Position numbers and translations under genes: made by a program. From a virus: 28,238 nucleotides of DNA. The stretch is taken from positions 1-28,238 of IMG/VR virus record IMGVR_UViG_3300027141_000017. One strand, 5' to 3'. The notes below the pieces were generated by a model. That model was not told the DNA's origin. It did no database searches and saw only the letters and a list, made by a program, of their open reading frames with translations. Positions 12,401-19,730 of this stretch are shown here, piece after piece. Positions within the stretch are counted from its first letter, which is position 1; the number at the start of each line of letters is the position of its first letter.

Positions 12401-12875
12401 TGGTGACTCGAACAGCGTCGACCGTAGTGTCGGTGATGGTGCGCGTGATCGGTGTGGCCTGCTCGACCTTCACCTGAACACTGCTTTCTCGCTCAATATC
12501 GGAGAAGCCGGGGATGTAGGTCTGCGCCTGTGTGCCGTAGCGAGCCTGCAGCGTGACGTTCTGGAAGTTGTAGTCGGCAGATTGCGGATTGGTCGCATCA
12601 GCACCCTGCCGCAGGATCTGCGTGCCGTTCAGGAATACATCCTTAAGCAATGCCCGGTTGTAGTCATCAGTGCCGCGCGTATAGGCTGCGGCCGACGGGA
12701 AGCCTTCGATCTCGCCTTCGCTCAGCAGGTCGACGAACGTCGCATATTGCTTCGAGGCCAGCGTGTCGGGATCACGAACTGGTGTCCGAGTTGGTGCGAC
12801 AACGGTCTGCTGGACGACGGTTGTACCACCGCCGCCACCGCCACCACCGCCTGCACCACGGATCAGTTCGCTCAT
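9483..12875 (-). CDS. tail tip attachment / host specificity protein, gpJ-like
   Basis: This 1130-residue protein is the largest in the window and has the layout of lambda gpJ, the central tip protein. It opens with a polyglycine run (residues about 7-17), followed by 'DTLASKQYATFVDLLSEGEI EGF', the conserved gpJ start. A long tip-forming region reaches to about residue 630, with 'NALIQNQEEAYKLINDLCSV' and 'RWGLGDHITASQLD' motifs. Two fibronectin type III-like domains follow ('PAPTNLSASETIYESNGQV' onward), and the C-terminal 90 residues form a beta-sandwich ending 'DRNFAWSAVGYGKAA', a likely carbohydrate-binding or fibre-docking domain. It starts in an ATGA overlap with the I-like gene and precedes the fibre gene. 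Confidence 0.92.
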   Translation of the reverse strand: MSELIRGAGGGGGGGGGTTVVQQTVVAPTRTPVRDPDTLASKQYATFVDLLSEGEIEGFPSAAAYTRGTDDYNRALLKDVFLNGTQILRQGADATNPQSADYNFQNVTLQARYGTQAQTYIPGFSDIERESSVQVKVEQATPITRTITDTTVDAVRVTITVPRLEQYTDEGDVKGTSINLQIRVQYNGGGYTTVIDDTIAGRSADQYQKDYKVSFTGAFPIDVRVVRITADSLDTNLLNDFYWSSYTEITEQKLKYPNSALVAMRLDAEQFSSIPSRTYRVRGMKVQIPSNGTVDQTTGAISYAGAWDGTFGAAVWTSDPAWILYALLTNTRWGLGDHITASQLDKFAFYSASQYASSSVDDGFGGTEPRFSCNALIQNQEEAYKLINDLCSVMRVMPYWSTGSLTISQDKPTDASYLFTLANVSADGFTYTGSDLKTRHTVAIISYLDLETQDIAYEVVEDKEAIAKYGVITTNIKAFACTSRGQAARLGEWLLYTEQYETEVVSFKTSVDAGVLVRPGQVIEIADPVKSGVRRGGRIAAATTTVITVDDTAETDLVTTGSATLSVILPDGTVETKAISSIAGANITVSSAFSTAPNANSIWVLSNSNVETSTWRVLTISEIDRVQYEVTAIAYNASKYNYVERGFKLETRDITQLNEPRPAPTNLSASETIYESNGQVRVKLIVSWSAVVGVSEYRVQWRPVDGNWTTVSVPRTDYEVLDTTAQTYEIRVYSLNGARAPSISPASLSFAAVGKTAVPGNVQNLTFEAISANSGRLRWNPTVDLDVKIGGRVHIRHSNLIDGTATWANSVDLVEAKAGSATEAIIPLVEGEVLVKFEDDGGRQSATETSVIVDLPDTLGNLLVQSRREDADVPPFQGSKTTVFYSEEYDALTLDGTGTIDSITDFDAITSFDILGDVASSGTYQFNSTLDLGSAYSLDLKRFFVTRAYFPSDLIDSRTGEVDSWDDWDGTAAAGVNAKLYLRSTSDDPSGTPTWSSWQEFVNGTFKGRGFQFKSELTSNDIAQNILIDELGYEATFQRRQEQSVGSIASGAGAKTVTFDKPFFTGTAALGGVNSSLPSVGITAQNMATGDYFVVTGVSGTGFTVTFRNSADTAVDRNFAWSAVGYGKAA

Positions 12876-13486
12876 GCTTCTATCTGCACGGTGTCGATGC
12901 CGGCCGAGATCACCACGGAGCCGCAGATCACCTCACCGAACGCTAGGGGCAGCGGCACCCCAGCTCGGCTGGTGTTCTGAATCCCGCTGAAGCTATAGGA
13001 CTTCTGCGGATCCATCTCGGTGTTGGTGGTGCCCTGCGATCCGCTGTAGGTGCCAGAGCTGGCCAGCGTTGGCGTTGGCGTCAATGCCTGCGAGATGCCG
13101 CCCAGGATCAGAGCACCACCGAGCAGACCGATCTTGGTGACGGTGGCACCAGCAAGGCCAAGGCCAAGGCCAGGGATGAAGATCGCTGCAGCGACCAAAG
13201 CAACGCCAGCAAGGATCTGCCCCACGCCACCACCAGCACCGCCGATCACCGGAATGATCTTGATCGCATTGCTGCCAGCAGGTCCGTGCAGCTCCTCCAT
13301 TCCTGCGGCATGATCGCCGACCATCACGCGGTAGTGCCGCCCGTCTTGGCACATGTGCCGCTCGACCTGCGGATAGTTGGCCAGCAGGAATCGGATCGCT
13401 TCTGCTGCACTATCAACGGCCGCCATGAACTTGTGCCGTCCGAGGAACTTGGCTAGCTGCCCATACACTCGGATCTCGCGCAGCAT
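12872..13486 (-). CDS. tail assembly protein, gpI-like
   Basis: The 204-residue protein matches lambda tail assembly protein I. A ubiquitin-like N-terminal part (MLREIRVYGQLAKFLGRHKF, with 'AAEAIRFLLANYPQVERHM') is followed by a glycine- and alanine-rich hydrophobic region (about residues 80-135, two membrane-like segments), then a C-terminal part with 'SFSGIQNTSRAGVPLPLAFG' and 'VISAGIDT'. In lambda, gpI is needed with gpK to activate the tip during assembly and is not thought to remain in the finished tail. Order K-I-J is preserved here. The gene starts 8 bases after the K-like stop. Confidence 0.88.
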   Translation of the reverse strand: MLREIRVYGQLAKFLGRHKFMAAVDSAAEAIRFLLANYPQVERHMCQDGRHYRVMVGDHAAGMEELHGPAGSNAIKIIPVIGGAGGGVGQILAGVALVAAAIFIPGLGLGLAGATVTKIGLLGGALILGGISQALTPTPTLASSGTYSGSQGTTNTEMDPQKSYSFSGIQNTSRAGVPLPLAFGEVICGSVVISAGIDTVQIEA

Positions 13487-13493
13487 GGCAACC

Positions 13494-14213
13494 TCAACCT
13501 TCGGTCAGTTTATCGGTGTCGCGATGGCGGAGTCTACGGCCAGTGCAATTTTGCAGCCAACCACCGTACAGATCACGGCTCGAGAGGCGACCGCGGAGAT
13601 GGTGCAGCACCAACTGATCACCGATATACACACCGCAGTGGTTGAGGCCACGGCCTTCGATGTTCATCAGCAGGCCATCGCCAAATTGCAACGGCTCCTC
13701 CTCCGGCAGTTGATAGAAGCCAGCATCCTTCCAGAAACCATCAAATAGCGGCTGCACCTCGAAGTCCGCATGGGTGGCCGGGCGATCCCAATCCGGCAGA
13801 TCGATGCCGTGCTCGCCATACCAGTCACGCACCAGCGTCCAGCAGTCGCTCACATCCCACACCCAGCTCCGACCAATCAGTGGTGCCTTGTAGCCAGTGG
13901 GATGCGTTTCAGACCAGGCTTCGGTCTTCGGGTTGACGATGTACCACGGCAAGCCGGTGGCCTCGATGCTGATCAGGTCCGGCTGGCTGGGCGCCGGCGG
14001 TGTGACCGGATGGCTATGGAAGATGGCCACCACCTCGCCAGCATCCTCAGCAGCGGCGTAGTCCTCAGGAGAGAGGACAAATTGTGTGCCGTCTTGATCC
14101 AGATTGCTGCAAGGCCAATACCGACGACGGCCTTTGATAACGACCACCAAGCCGCAAGCCTCACGCGGATCTTCCTGCTTGGCGTGTTTGAGCGCGTCAG
14201 TTTTCCAGCTCAT
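13494..14213 (-). CDS. tail protein with JAMM and NlpC/P60 peptidase domains, gpK-like
   Basis: The 239-residue protein has two enzyme domains in the lambda gpK order. The N-terminal JAMM/MPN domain has the glutamate (E18 in 'DPREACG'), 'FHSHP' (H66, H68) and 'SQPD' (D79), the zinc site of an isopeptidase-like metalloprotease. The C-terminal NlpC/P60 domain has the catalytic cysteine in '[11 protein letters not shown]' (C124) and histidine in '[16 protein letters not shown]' (H192). Such proteins are thought to trim tail components and to open peptidoglycan at infection. The start overlaps the L-like stop by ATGA and the I-like gene follows. Confidence 0.92.
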   Translation of the reverse strand: MSWKTDALKHAKQEDPREACGLVVVIKGRRRYWPCSNLDQDGTQFVLSPEDYAAAEDAGEVVAIFHSHPVTPPAPSQPDLISIEATGLPWYIVNPKTEAWSETHPTGYKAPLIGRSWVWDVSDCWTLVRDWYGEHGIDLPDWDRPATHADFEVQPLFDGFWKDAGFYQLPEEEPLQFGDGLLMNIEGRGLNHCGVYIGDQLVLHHLRGRLSSRDLYGGWLQNCTGRRLRHRDTDKLTEG

Positions 14214-14947
14214 ACGGTGTAGGCGCCAATGCCAGGGAAGCTGCCATAGGGCAGCTCAGAGGTTGCCCCGAAACGCAACTTACAACTGGTTAGGCGCTTG
14301 CCGCACACATCATTATCCAAACCGCTTACAGGTTCGTCGTTGACGCTGAAGTAGTTGCTGCCGGTGTAGCCGCACTCGGTCGAGCGGTAGACCCATTGGC
14401 AGATGTTCGCGATGCACTGCCGCTTCGGTGCCCGCACACCTACCAAGTCGAACGCCGCGGCCAGCTCGAACTCCACTATCTGCCGGCTCTCGGATGATTT
14501 GCGCGCGATCTTGTAGACCTCCCGCGGGAACTCAGCAGTCGGATCCGGTGTGCCGTAGGGGTTGGTGCCGCCGGTGAAGTTAGCGCCATCGATGTAGCGC
14601 GCCATCGTGCGGATCCTGGTCAGCGTTGCTCCGGTCAGATCGTTGCCGGCGGTGGTTGCATTGACTGTCGCGAGGATCGTCGTGATGCTGCCGAGGATAT
14701 TGCTCACCTTGATCTTCGGCCGCGGCAAGCTGCCCGTGCCGGTGTACTCAAATCCCTCAGCCTCGACCGGGAACCGCTGATAGCTATTGCTGTTCCAGAC
14801 CAGTTCACCGTTGGCGTTCATATTGCTGCCGGCGTGGAAGCGGTACACCGTGTTGCTGCCATGCAGAGCGGTGACAAGCTGCAGCTCAAATAGCTCGATG
14901 ATGCTGCTCGGCGCGATCTTCTGTAGCTCTGAGACGGGTATTGCCAT
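14210..14947 (-). CDS. minor tail protein, gpL-like, cysteine cluster
   Basis: The 245-residue protein is the lambda gpL family. It opens '[22 protein letters not shown]', has a beta-rich N-terminal domain, and a C-terminal domain with cysteines at '[12 protein letters not shown]', 'TECGYTG', '[14 protein letters not shown]'. In lambda gpL, four cysteines of this region bind an iron-sulfur cluster, and the pattern is preserved here. The final '[16 protein letters not shown]' is the family's usual end. It sits between M- and K-like genes, its stop overlapping the K-like start by ATGA. Confidence 0.92.
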   Translation of the reverse strand: MAIPVSELQKIAPSSIIELFELQLVTALHGSNTVYRFHAGSNMNANGELVWNSNSYQRFPVEAEGFEYTGTGSLPRPKIKVSNILGSITTILATVNATTAGNDLTGATLTRIRTMARYIDGANFTGGTNPYGTPDPTAEFPREVYKIARKSSESRQIVEFELAAAFDLVGVRAPKRQCIANICQWVYRSTECGYTGSNYFSVNDEPVSGLDNDVCGKRLTSCKLRFGATSELPYGSFPGIGAYTV

Positions 14948-14949
14948 GG

Positions 14950-15285
14950 CTACGGCTCATACACCTCGATGAAGGTGGCAGTGATGTTGTTGAAGTTGCA
15001 GGAGCGCAGCGTGGTCTGCCACTCCCTGCAGATGTATTTCCCGGCACTGCCGCGAGGTGGTGTCCAATCAAAGCTCTCAACGCCAGCTCGGGCATCCAAG
15101 AAGGCCGTGATGTTGTCGCGCTCGGTGTCGGTGCGGTTCAGGAAGTTGAGCTGCCACTCCTTGCCATTGCGGTGCAGGCCGAAACCGACGCGATGCTGGT
15201 AGCCATCACCTGCCTCGAAGGTGACCACCCGTGGCTTGCTGATCTCAGTGGCCTCGAAACTGGGCGTGTAGGAGAAGGTGGCCAT
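14950..15285 (-). CDS. minor tail protein, gpM-like
   Basis: The 111-residue protein has the gpM/distal tail layout: 'MATFSYTPSFEATEISKPRV', 'FGDGYQ'-like 'EAGDGYQHRVGFGLHRNGKE', 'WQLNFLNRTDTERDNITAFL' and 'SFDWTPPRGSAGKYICREWQ'. It forms a beta-sandwich ring between the tail tube and tip in lambda-type phages. The start at 15285 shares bases with the tape measure stop, and the L-like gene follows after two bases. Length is normal for the family. Confidence 0.9.
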   Translation of the reverse strand: MATFSYTPSFEATEISKPRVVTFEAGDGYQHRVGFGLHRNGKEWQLNFLNRTDTERDNITAFLDARAGVESFDWTPPRGSAGKYICREWQTTLRSCNFNNITATFIEVYEP

Positions 15286-17543
15286 TAGTTGAGCAAGCCT
15301 CCTGGGCGCTTCTGGATCACGATCTCATTCTTGACGGCTTCGCTAATTGCCCGGCCGAACTCGGCGCCTTTGGCGTTATCACCTTGCACGCTGGTGCCGC
15401 TGGCGTCAACATTTACCACCACGCTGACAGCACCGCCACCGTTGGTGGCCTGTACTCCAAGCCGGCCATCACGGCCGCGGCGCAACGGCATGATTGCCTC
15501 AGGTCCGGCCTCGCCCATCAGGCCGATGCCATTGGCGAAGGGGAACATCGTCGGCTTATCGACGATGCCGCCACGGGCGAACTTCTGGATGCCGTTCTGG
15601 GCGAAGACGTTGCCCATGGCGCTCGGCTTGATATTGAAAATATCCATCACGCCACCCACCAATGGCTTGATGATGGCCTGCCGGATCGCGATGCGAGCAA
15701 TGTCAGCGATGATGCTGTTGGCCAAATCTGCGAAGTTTGCTTTGCCGGTGGTGACAAAAGTGGTCAGCTGATCCTCAAGGCCTTGGAAGGTATTGACGAC
15801 GGCATCCCCAACTTGAGCGCCGAAGTTGCTGATCGATTCATAGTAGGCCTTGATCTTCTCATTAAAGTTCGCGCCAAAGCTATCCTCCTGCTCCTTTTGT
15901 TTCTTGTTGGCATCATCAAGTGCAGCAGCACGATCACGAAGCAGGCGGATGTGCTCAGCTAGCGCGGGGTTCGTAGCAGCTAAGATGTCAAGCTGCAACA
16001 GGTTGATCTGAGCGTTCAGCTTCTCAACTTCAGTCAATACCTTCTTATCGTTTTGCACCTCGCGAATCTTTGCGTCATAGTCATCAAGAGATGGCAGCAG
16101 ATCTTTGAGGCCTTGCGTTAGCTGCTGATTTGCTAGCTCTGTATTTGCTTTGGAAAGTTGATTGATCAATGTTTCGAGCGGCTTCACGTTCATCTCGCCG
16201 CCAGCCGCTCTGATGTCACGGAACAACTTGACGACCTGCTGCGTCAGATCATCAACGGTTCGATCGTTCTCACGAATGGCTTCAGTACGATCGGCCAGCA
16301 GTTTCTCCACTGGCGTGCCGCCAACATTGGCGAACGCCGCGTTGGCATCCTCTACCTTTCGACGCAGGCTTTCCTGCAGATCCACCAGCTGCTGCGTCAA
16401 TGTGTTGCGACGTTGCTGCAGTCTCTCGGCTTCGTTTGCAGCACGCTTAGCCTCCGCAGCGGCTCGCGCATCCGCCCCGCTCATGTCCAGTGCTGTCCGC
16501 CCAGTGCGGCGCCCGGTGCCTGGGGATGGGGCATCCGTGAACAACCGCTGGAATTGACCCATGTTGGCTTGGAAGCGCTTCATGAAGTCAGCGCCAAAGC
16601 GGTCGGCCTCAGCCTGCGCACCAGCAAAGTCGCCCTTGAATGCCAGCGCAGCTCGTTTTGCAAAGGAACCGATCAACCGAACAGCTTCATCGACGAGCTT
16701 GACCATGCCAAGCAGCACAGCCGCCACGCTGCGAATGCCGAGCTTGATGACATTGAACAGATCAGTCCAGTCCGTCTTGCTGTCAAACAACTCGCCGAAC
16801 ACTTCGATGATTGACTGCAGAGCGGGGAGCAGCGCGTCGGTCAACTCCATCCCGAAGCCTTGAGTCTTGATCCCAAACTCGGTCAGCGTGTCATTGAACA
16901 GATCAGATCGAGCGGCGAAGTCGTCGGAGATCTTGTAGGTGAACTTCTCCATGCTGGCCGCGCCTTCATTCAGCAGCGGAATCAGCTCAGCACCGGACTT
17001 GCCAAACAGAGCCACGGCAAGCTGTGCCTTCTTCGCCCCATCGGGCATATCGGCAAACTTATCCGCGATCTGCTTGAGCGCTTTATCGGTTGGGATCAGT
17101 TGACCGTTGGCGTCCTTGGCTGTGACTCCTAACTGCTTGAGGAGGCGCTGCATGTCGTCGTTGCCCTCCGCTGCCTTCACCAGGTTCAAGTTCAGCTTGT
17201 TGATGCCCTTGCCCAAGCTGCCCATATCAACATCGGCCAGCTTTGCGGCATTGCCGATCCCGGTCAGCGCGACAGCGGCGATGCCAGTCTTAGCTTGAAG
17301 GTTGAACAGCTCATCGCCGGCGTCGATAGATTTCTTCACAATTGCCGAGAGGCCGCCAACGATTGCACTCCCAGCGATAGCTGCACCAAAGCCAGCGACG
17401 GCACCCTTCAGACCATTAAATGACATGGCGGCGTTCTTGGCCTGCCCCTGCAATCCCTGCATGGAATTGCCAAGCCGTCGAATATTGTTTTCGCCTTGAA
17501 CGTCTGCCTTGATCCGCAGCATGGCATCCATGTTCATCGCCAT
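15285..17543 (-). CDS. tail tape measure protein
   Basis: The 752-residue protein is largely alpha-helical with long coiled coils, and sits in the tape-measure position between the tail chaperones and the M-like gene. A hydrophobic glycine/alanine segment (about residues 45-70) follows an N-terminal part beginning MAMNMDAMLRIKADVQGENN. Residues about 370-560 form extended coiled coils rich in Gln, Arg and Glu. The C-terminal section 'FGAQVGDAVVNTFQGLEDQL' to 'IARIAIRQAIIKPLVGGVMD' matches the lambda tape-measure C-terminal family. Known tape measures give about 0.15 nm of tail per residue, suggesting a tail near 110 nm. The coiled-coil part is less GC-rich than its neighbours (25 of 60 bases in 16021-16080). 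Confidence 0.93.
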   Translation of the reverse strand: MAMNMDAMLRIKADVQGENNIRRLGNSMQGLQGQAKNAAMSFNGLKGAVAGFGAAIAGSAIVGGLSAIVKKSIDAGDELFNLQAKTGIAAVALTGIGNAAKLADVDMGSLGKGINKLNLNLVKAAEGNDDMQRLLKQLGVTAKDANGQLIPTDKALKQIADKFADMPDGAKKAQLAVALFGKSGAELIPLLNEGAASMEKFTYKISDDFAARSDLFNDTLTEFGIKTQGFGMELTDALLPALQSIIEVFGELFDSKTDWTDLFNVIKLGIRSVAAVLLGMVKLVDEAVRLIGSFAKRAALAFKGDFAGAQAEADRFGADFMKRFQANMGQFQRLFTDAPSPGTGRRTGRTALDMSGADARAAAEAKRAANEAERLQQRRNTLTQQLVDLQESLRRKVEDANAAFANVGGTPVEKLLADRTEAIRENDRTVDDLTQQVVKLFRDIRAAGGEMNVKPLETLINQLSKANTELANQQLTQGLKDLLPSLDDYDAKIREVQNDKKVLTEVEKLNAQINLLQLDILAATNPALAEHIRLLRDRAAALDDANKKQKEQEDSFGANFNEKIKAYYESISNFGAQVGDAVVNTFQGLEDQLTTFVTTGKANFADLANSIIADIARIAIRQAIIKPLVGGVMDIFNIKPSAMGNVFAQNGIQKFARGGIVDKPTMFPFANGIGLMGEAGPEAIMPLRRGRDGRLGVQATNGGGAVSVVVNVDASGTSVQGDNAKGAEFGRAISEAVKNEIVIQKRPGGLLN

Positions 17544-17545
17544 GG

Positions 17546-17875
17546 CTATGCCCCCTGTTTGTTGATCACCGACATTGCTGCGGCCTCCATCACCTGAAGA
17601 TCCTCCAGCAGCGCACGCGGTTCCTCTACGTCGTACAGCTTAAACAACCAACGCACCGCTGCATAGTCCAATCCGATCACCCCGCTCATCGTGGTGCGCC
17701 ATTGCGTCTGAACTCGCAGGAACATCTCGACCACTGGCCAGTTCTCCGGCCAAATTCCGAAGTCTTCATCCGGTGGTGGTGGGAGGTCTTGCAGCTCAAG
17801 ACCAAAGGCCGCGGCATCGTCGGCGGTTTCGTCTACAACGCCACCGCCCGCCCAATGCTCAGCGGCCTCTGTCAG
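17546..17875 (-). CDS. DUF1799-like frame, C-terminal part of tail chaperone fusion (gpT-like)
   Basis: This frame has no good start of its own; GTG 17734 is the only candidate and lies mid-domain. Read in continuity from the slippery heptamer it gives LTEAAEHWAGGGVVDETADD, then 'FGIWPENWPVVEMFLRVQTQ', 'WRTTMSGVIGLDYAAVRWLF' and ends 'LQVMEAAAMSVINKQGA' (109 residues). The WPENW, QW and GLDY-A landmarks are those of DUF1799, the phage family that occupies the lambda gpT position. Part of the domain lies upstream of 17734, so translation must enter by a -1 shift from the gene at 17872-18231. The full fusion would have 228 residues. In lambda, gpGT links tape measure and tail tube subunits. Confidence 0.88.
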   Translation of the reverse strand: MTEAAEHWAGGGVVDETADDAAAFGLELQDLPPPPDEDFGIWPENWPVVEMFLRVQTQWRTTMSGVIGLDYAAVRWLFKLYDVEEPRALLEDLQVMEAAAMSVINKQGA

Positions 17876-18231
17876 TTTTTTCGCTTTGCCCCTTTGATGC
17901 TGTCCATGTAAGCCTTCAACACAGCGATGGCGAGGAACGGCACTTCGAGCAATTCATCCAACGCTTTCTGGCTGAAGGGGATCTCCTTGCCATGATCGTC
18001 GTTGATGCCAGACCAACCCACCAACACATCGCGGGCGATGTCGGTGATTTGATCCAGGTCGCCCAGGTCTTCGAGCTTCTGCAACTCGGCGACCATTGGA
18101 CCGATTTTGCTTTGCGGCAGGCGCTTGAACTCACCATCAAAGGTCTGGCGCTCGTGGCGGCCACCATCGATCGGGAGATCAAAGGCGACCGGCCACGAGT
18201 AAGTGCCGGACTGCTTAAGTACGAAAGCCAA
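17872..18231 (-). CDS. tail assembly chaperone, gpG-like
   Basis: The 119-residue protein occupies the gpG position, directly after the tail tube gene. It begins MAFVLKQSGTYSWPVAFDLP, has a beta-strand N-terminus with 'RHERQTFDGEFKRLP', then helices 'LEDLGDLDQITDIARDVLVG' and 'SQKALDELLEVPFLAIAVLK', ending basic 'SIKGAKRKN'. This fits the small acidic-to-neutral tail assembly chaperone that coats the tape measure and is lost from the finished tail. The last codons CGA AAA AAC TGA contain the -1 slippery heptamer A AAA AAC right at the stop, which places the DUF1799-like frame in continuity. Confidence 0.88.
   Translation of the reverse strand: MAFVLKQSGTYSWPVAFDLPIDGGRHERQTFDGEFKRLPQSKIGPMVAELQKLEDLGDLDQITDIARDVLVGWSGINDDHGKEIPFSQKALDELLEVPFLAIAVLKAYMDSIKGAKRKN
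17875..17881 (-). promoter_or_regulatory. programmed -1 frameshift slippery site A AAA AAC
   Basis: On the minus strand the heptamer A AAA AAC lies in the zero frame (CGA AAA AAC TGA), immediately before the gpG-like stop. It fits the X XXY YYZ rule exactly: both tRNAs can re-pair after a -1 slip. The next codon is then CTG (from 17875) and the reading stays open through the DUF1799-like domain to the TGA at 17546. An inverted repeat GGCGGT/ACCGCC (17843-17848 with 17822-17827) lies about 26 bases downstream and may help, though it is rather far away. Confidence 0.87.
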
Positions 18232-18233
18232 GA

Positions 18234-19172
18234 TCAGGTGTAAACGAGACTGAACTCATCATTGCCCGAACTGGTCGGAACCGCAATAAACGGCATGTTC
18301 AGCATCTGCACGCCATCCTGATCCGAGTAGGTCAGGTTACCCAGGTCGGACTGAGCAGTGGTCACCGTGGCGATGTTGCCGCCGGTGGTGCCGTGCTGGA
18401 AGGTGATGCTGCCGGTGCTGCTGCCGGTAGCGATCGTGAAGAAGTCCTTGGCCGTGATGGTCGGAGCTTCGATCACGATGGTGCCGCTGGGCGCCCGGTT
18501 GGTGATCATGATCTCCTTCGCGCAGCCGACCAGCTCGCGATAGATCACGTCGTTGGCCATGCTGAAGTTGTAGCTTTGCAGGCAGCCGCTGTAGGAGAAG
18601 GCGGTGAAGTTGGTGGTGTTGCCCTGCTTGAAGATCAGCGGGGTGGCTTGGTTGGCGTAGGTCGGGGTGGGCAGCGTCTCATCGGTCGGGGCGTTGTAGA
18701 TGCCCGTCATGGTGAAGCTGATCACGGGCACCTGGCCAACCTCCCCGGAAATCTCAAAACTTCCGCGGCAACCGGTCAGTTTGTGGCGGATGCCATCCTC
18801 GTGGTAGTGGATGGTGCAGCTCTCGAAGCCAGTGCTCTCGGGCGCGTAGGTGGCGCTGGTGCTGGTCACCAACGTCTCAGACAGGCCGCAGCTACGCAGC
18901 ACCGGACCATAGGCAGGAGCGGTGCCAGCGGTGCCAGAACCAGCCAGCTCCACCTCGAAGGTCACCTCGACCCTGGTCTGCGCCAGCAGTTGATCGGCTT
19001 GCCCCATGTAAGGACGCACCAGGTCGCGGTTCACGGTCTCAGCGACCAGCGGCTGGATCTCGAGGTTGCGCACCAAGATCGCATTGCTCGAGCCGGTCGG
19101 GCTGGAGTCAGTGGCGTAGGTGCTCTCAATCTTCGCCAGGATCAGGCGCCGGCGCGTCAGAACTGATGCCAT
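18234..19172 (-). CDS. major tail tube protein
   Basis: The 312-residue protein is in the gpV position, between tail terminator and chaperones. It opens MASVLTRRRLILAKIESTYA, a start common to tail tube proteins ('KxExxYGTDA/ xTDSSP'), and is beta-rich throughout with Gly, Thr and Ser. Landmarks are 'NAILVRNLEIQPLVAETVNR', 'RPYMGQADQLLAQTRVEVTF', 'GCRGSFEISGEVGQVPVISF TMTG' and a C-terminal 'GVQMLNMPFIAVPTSSGNDE'. Subunits would stack as hexameric rings around the tape measure. It is longer than lambda gpV, which suggests an additional domain, probably in the second half where the repeat-like 'IVIEAPTITAKDFFTIATGS' lies. Confidence 0.9.
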   Translation of the reverse strand: MASVLTRRRLILAKIESTYATDSSPTGSSNAILVRNLEIQPLVAETVNRDLVRPYMGQADQLLAQTRVEVTFEVELAGSGTAGTAPAYGPVLRSCGLSETLVTSTSATYAPESTGFESCTIHYHEDGIRHKLTGCRGSFEISGEVGQVPVISFTMTGIYNAPTDETLPTPTYANQATPLIFKQGNTTNFTAFSYSGCLQSYNFSMANDVIYRELVGCAKEIMITNRAPSGTIVIEAPTITAKDFFTIATGSSTGSITFQHGTTGGNIATVTTAQSDLGNLTYSDQDGVQMLNMPFIAVPTSSGNDEFSLVYT

Positions 19173-19290
19173 CGGTGGCTACCTCAGGTTGTGGATGGGG
19201 AGCCGGCTGAGTTCGCTCGATGAGCTTTCGCTTGCCGGTTTTCTTGTCGACCAGATAGCTGCCGCCCTGGCCTTTGTGTTCGTCCATCAT
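19126..19290 (-). CDS. 54-residue polar protein between tail terminator and tube genes
   Basis: A short frame begins MMDEHKGQGGSYLVDKKTGK, continues RKLIERTQPAPHPQPEVATD and ends in an acidic tail DPGED. It has a charged N-terminal half and a proline-rich end. It fills the 126-base gap between the tail terminator and tail tube genes and overlaps the latter by 47 bases. Comparable tiny genes with a 'GGSYLVDKKTGKRKLIERT' core occur between terminator and tube genes in other phages in my memory, with no function assigned. There is no other use for this gap, but overlap and short length keep confidence moderate. ATG 19290 or 19287 could be the start. Confidence 0.6.
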   Translation of the reverse strand: MMDEHKGQGGSYLVDKKTGKRKLIERTQPAPHPQPEVATDGISSDAPAPDPGED

Positions 19291-19298
19291 CGTAGCTA

Positions 19299-19730
19299 CT
19301 ACGGACTCTGCGCCAAATTAGCGACCTGAGTCCGATACTTCACCACAAAGTCGCAGGAGATCACACCAGATGGCTGGTCTGCCTCCTGCATATCAAAGCT
19401 CACGCCAGTCGGTTGCACGTCGTAGGCATGGCCTCCAACCGTTAGATCTGCCATCACTTTCGCGTGCAAACTCTCCACGATCGGATCAGCGACCTGGTCT
19501 GGGATGTTGCCTCGCACGATCACCGCGATCCGCACGGTGAGCGTCCAGTCCAGCGTTGGTGTGCTCGTCAACTGCACGCACACATCGTTGATCGGCTCGA
19601 CCACGATCGCCGGTAGCTCGCCCCTAGCCAGCGGCTCCACCCTGCTGCGGTAGATCCTGCTACTAACGCCAGTGGTGCCCGTCAGCGCCGTGCGGATACC
19701 AGCCAGGATCGACTCGCGCTTCGTTGTCAT
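19299..19730 (-). CDS. tail terminator, gpU-like
   Basis: The 143-residue product starts MTTKRESILAGIRTALTGTT. Landmarks are 'YRSRVEPLARGELPAIVVEP', 'LDWTLTVRIAVIVRGN' and 'LHAKVMADLTVGGHAYDVQP', ending in a strand with 'CDFVVKYRT'. This alpha-beta-beta layout is that of gpU-like tail terminators, which form a hexameric ring that stops tube growth and binds the head connector. I prefer ATG 19730 over 19757 because the former makes an ATGA overlap with the preceding stop. Order connector, fibre protein, terminator, tube is otherwise standard. Confidence 0.85.
   Translation of the reverse strand: MTTKRESILAGIRTALTGTTGVSSRIYRSRVEPLARGELPAIVVEPINDVCVQLTSTPTLDWTLTVRIAVIVRGNIPDQVADPIVESLHAKVMADLTVGGHAYDVQPTGVSFDMQEADQPSGVISCDFVVKYRTQVANLAQSP

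Noticed and set aside
12830-12860. Run of CCACCG-type triplets as a microsatellite
   Set aside because: It encodes the polyglycine run at the start of the gpJ-like protein, a known feature of that family, so it needs no separate explanation.
12258-12980. Plus-strand open frame of 240 codons opposite the gpJ-like gene start
   Set aside because: Its opposite strand carries the conserved gpJ start and polyglycine run; the apparent protein is of random composition.
18393-19166. Plus-strand open frame of 257 codons opposite the tail tube gene
   Set aside because: Antisense shadow of a conserved gene; composition dominated by Gly, Ala, Asp, His and Arg with no fold signal.
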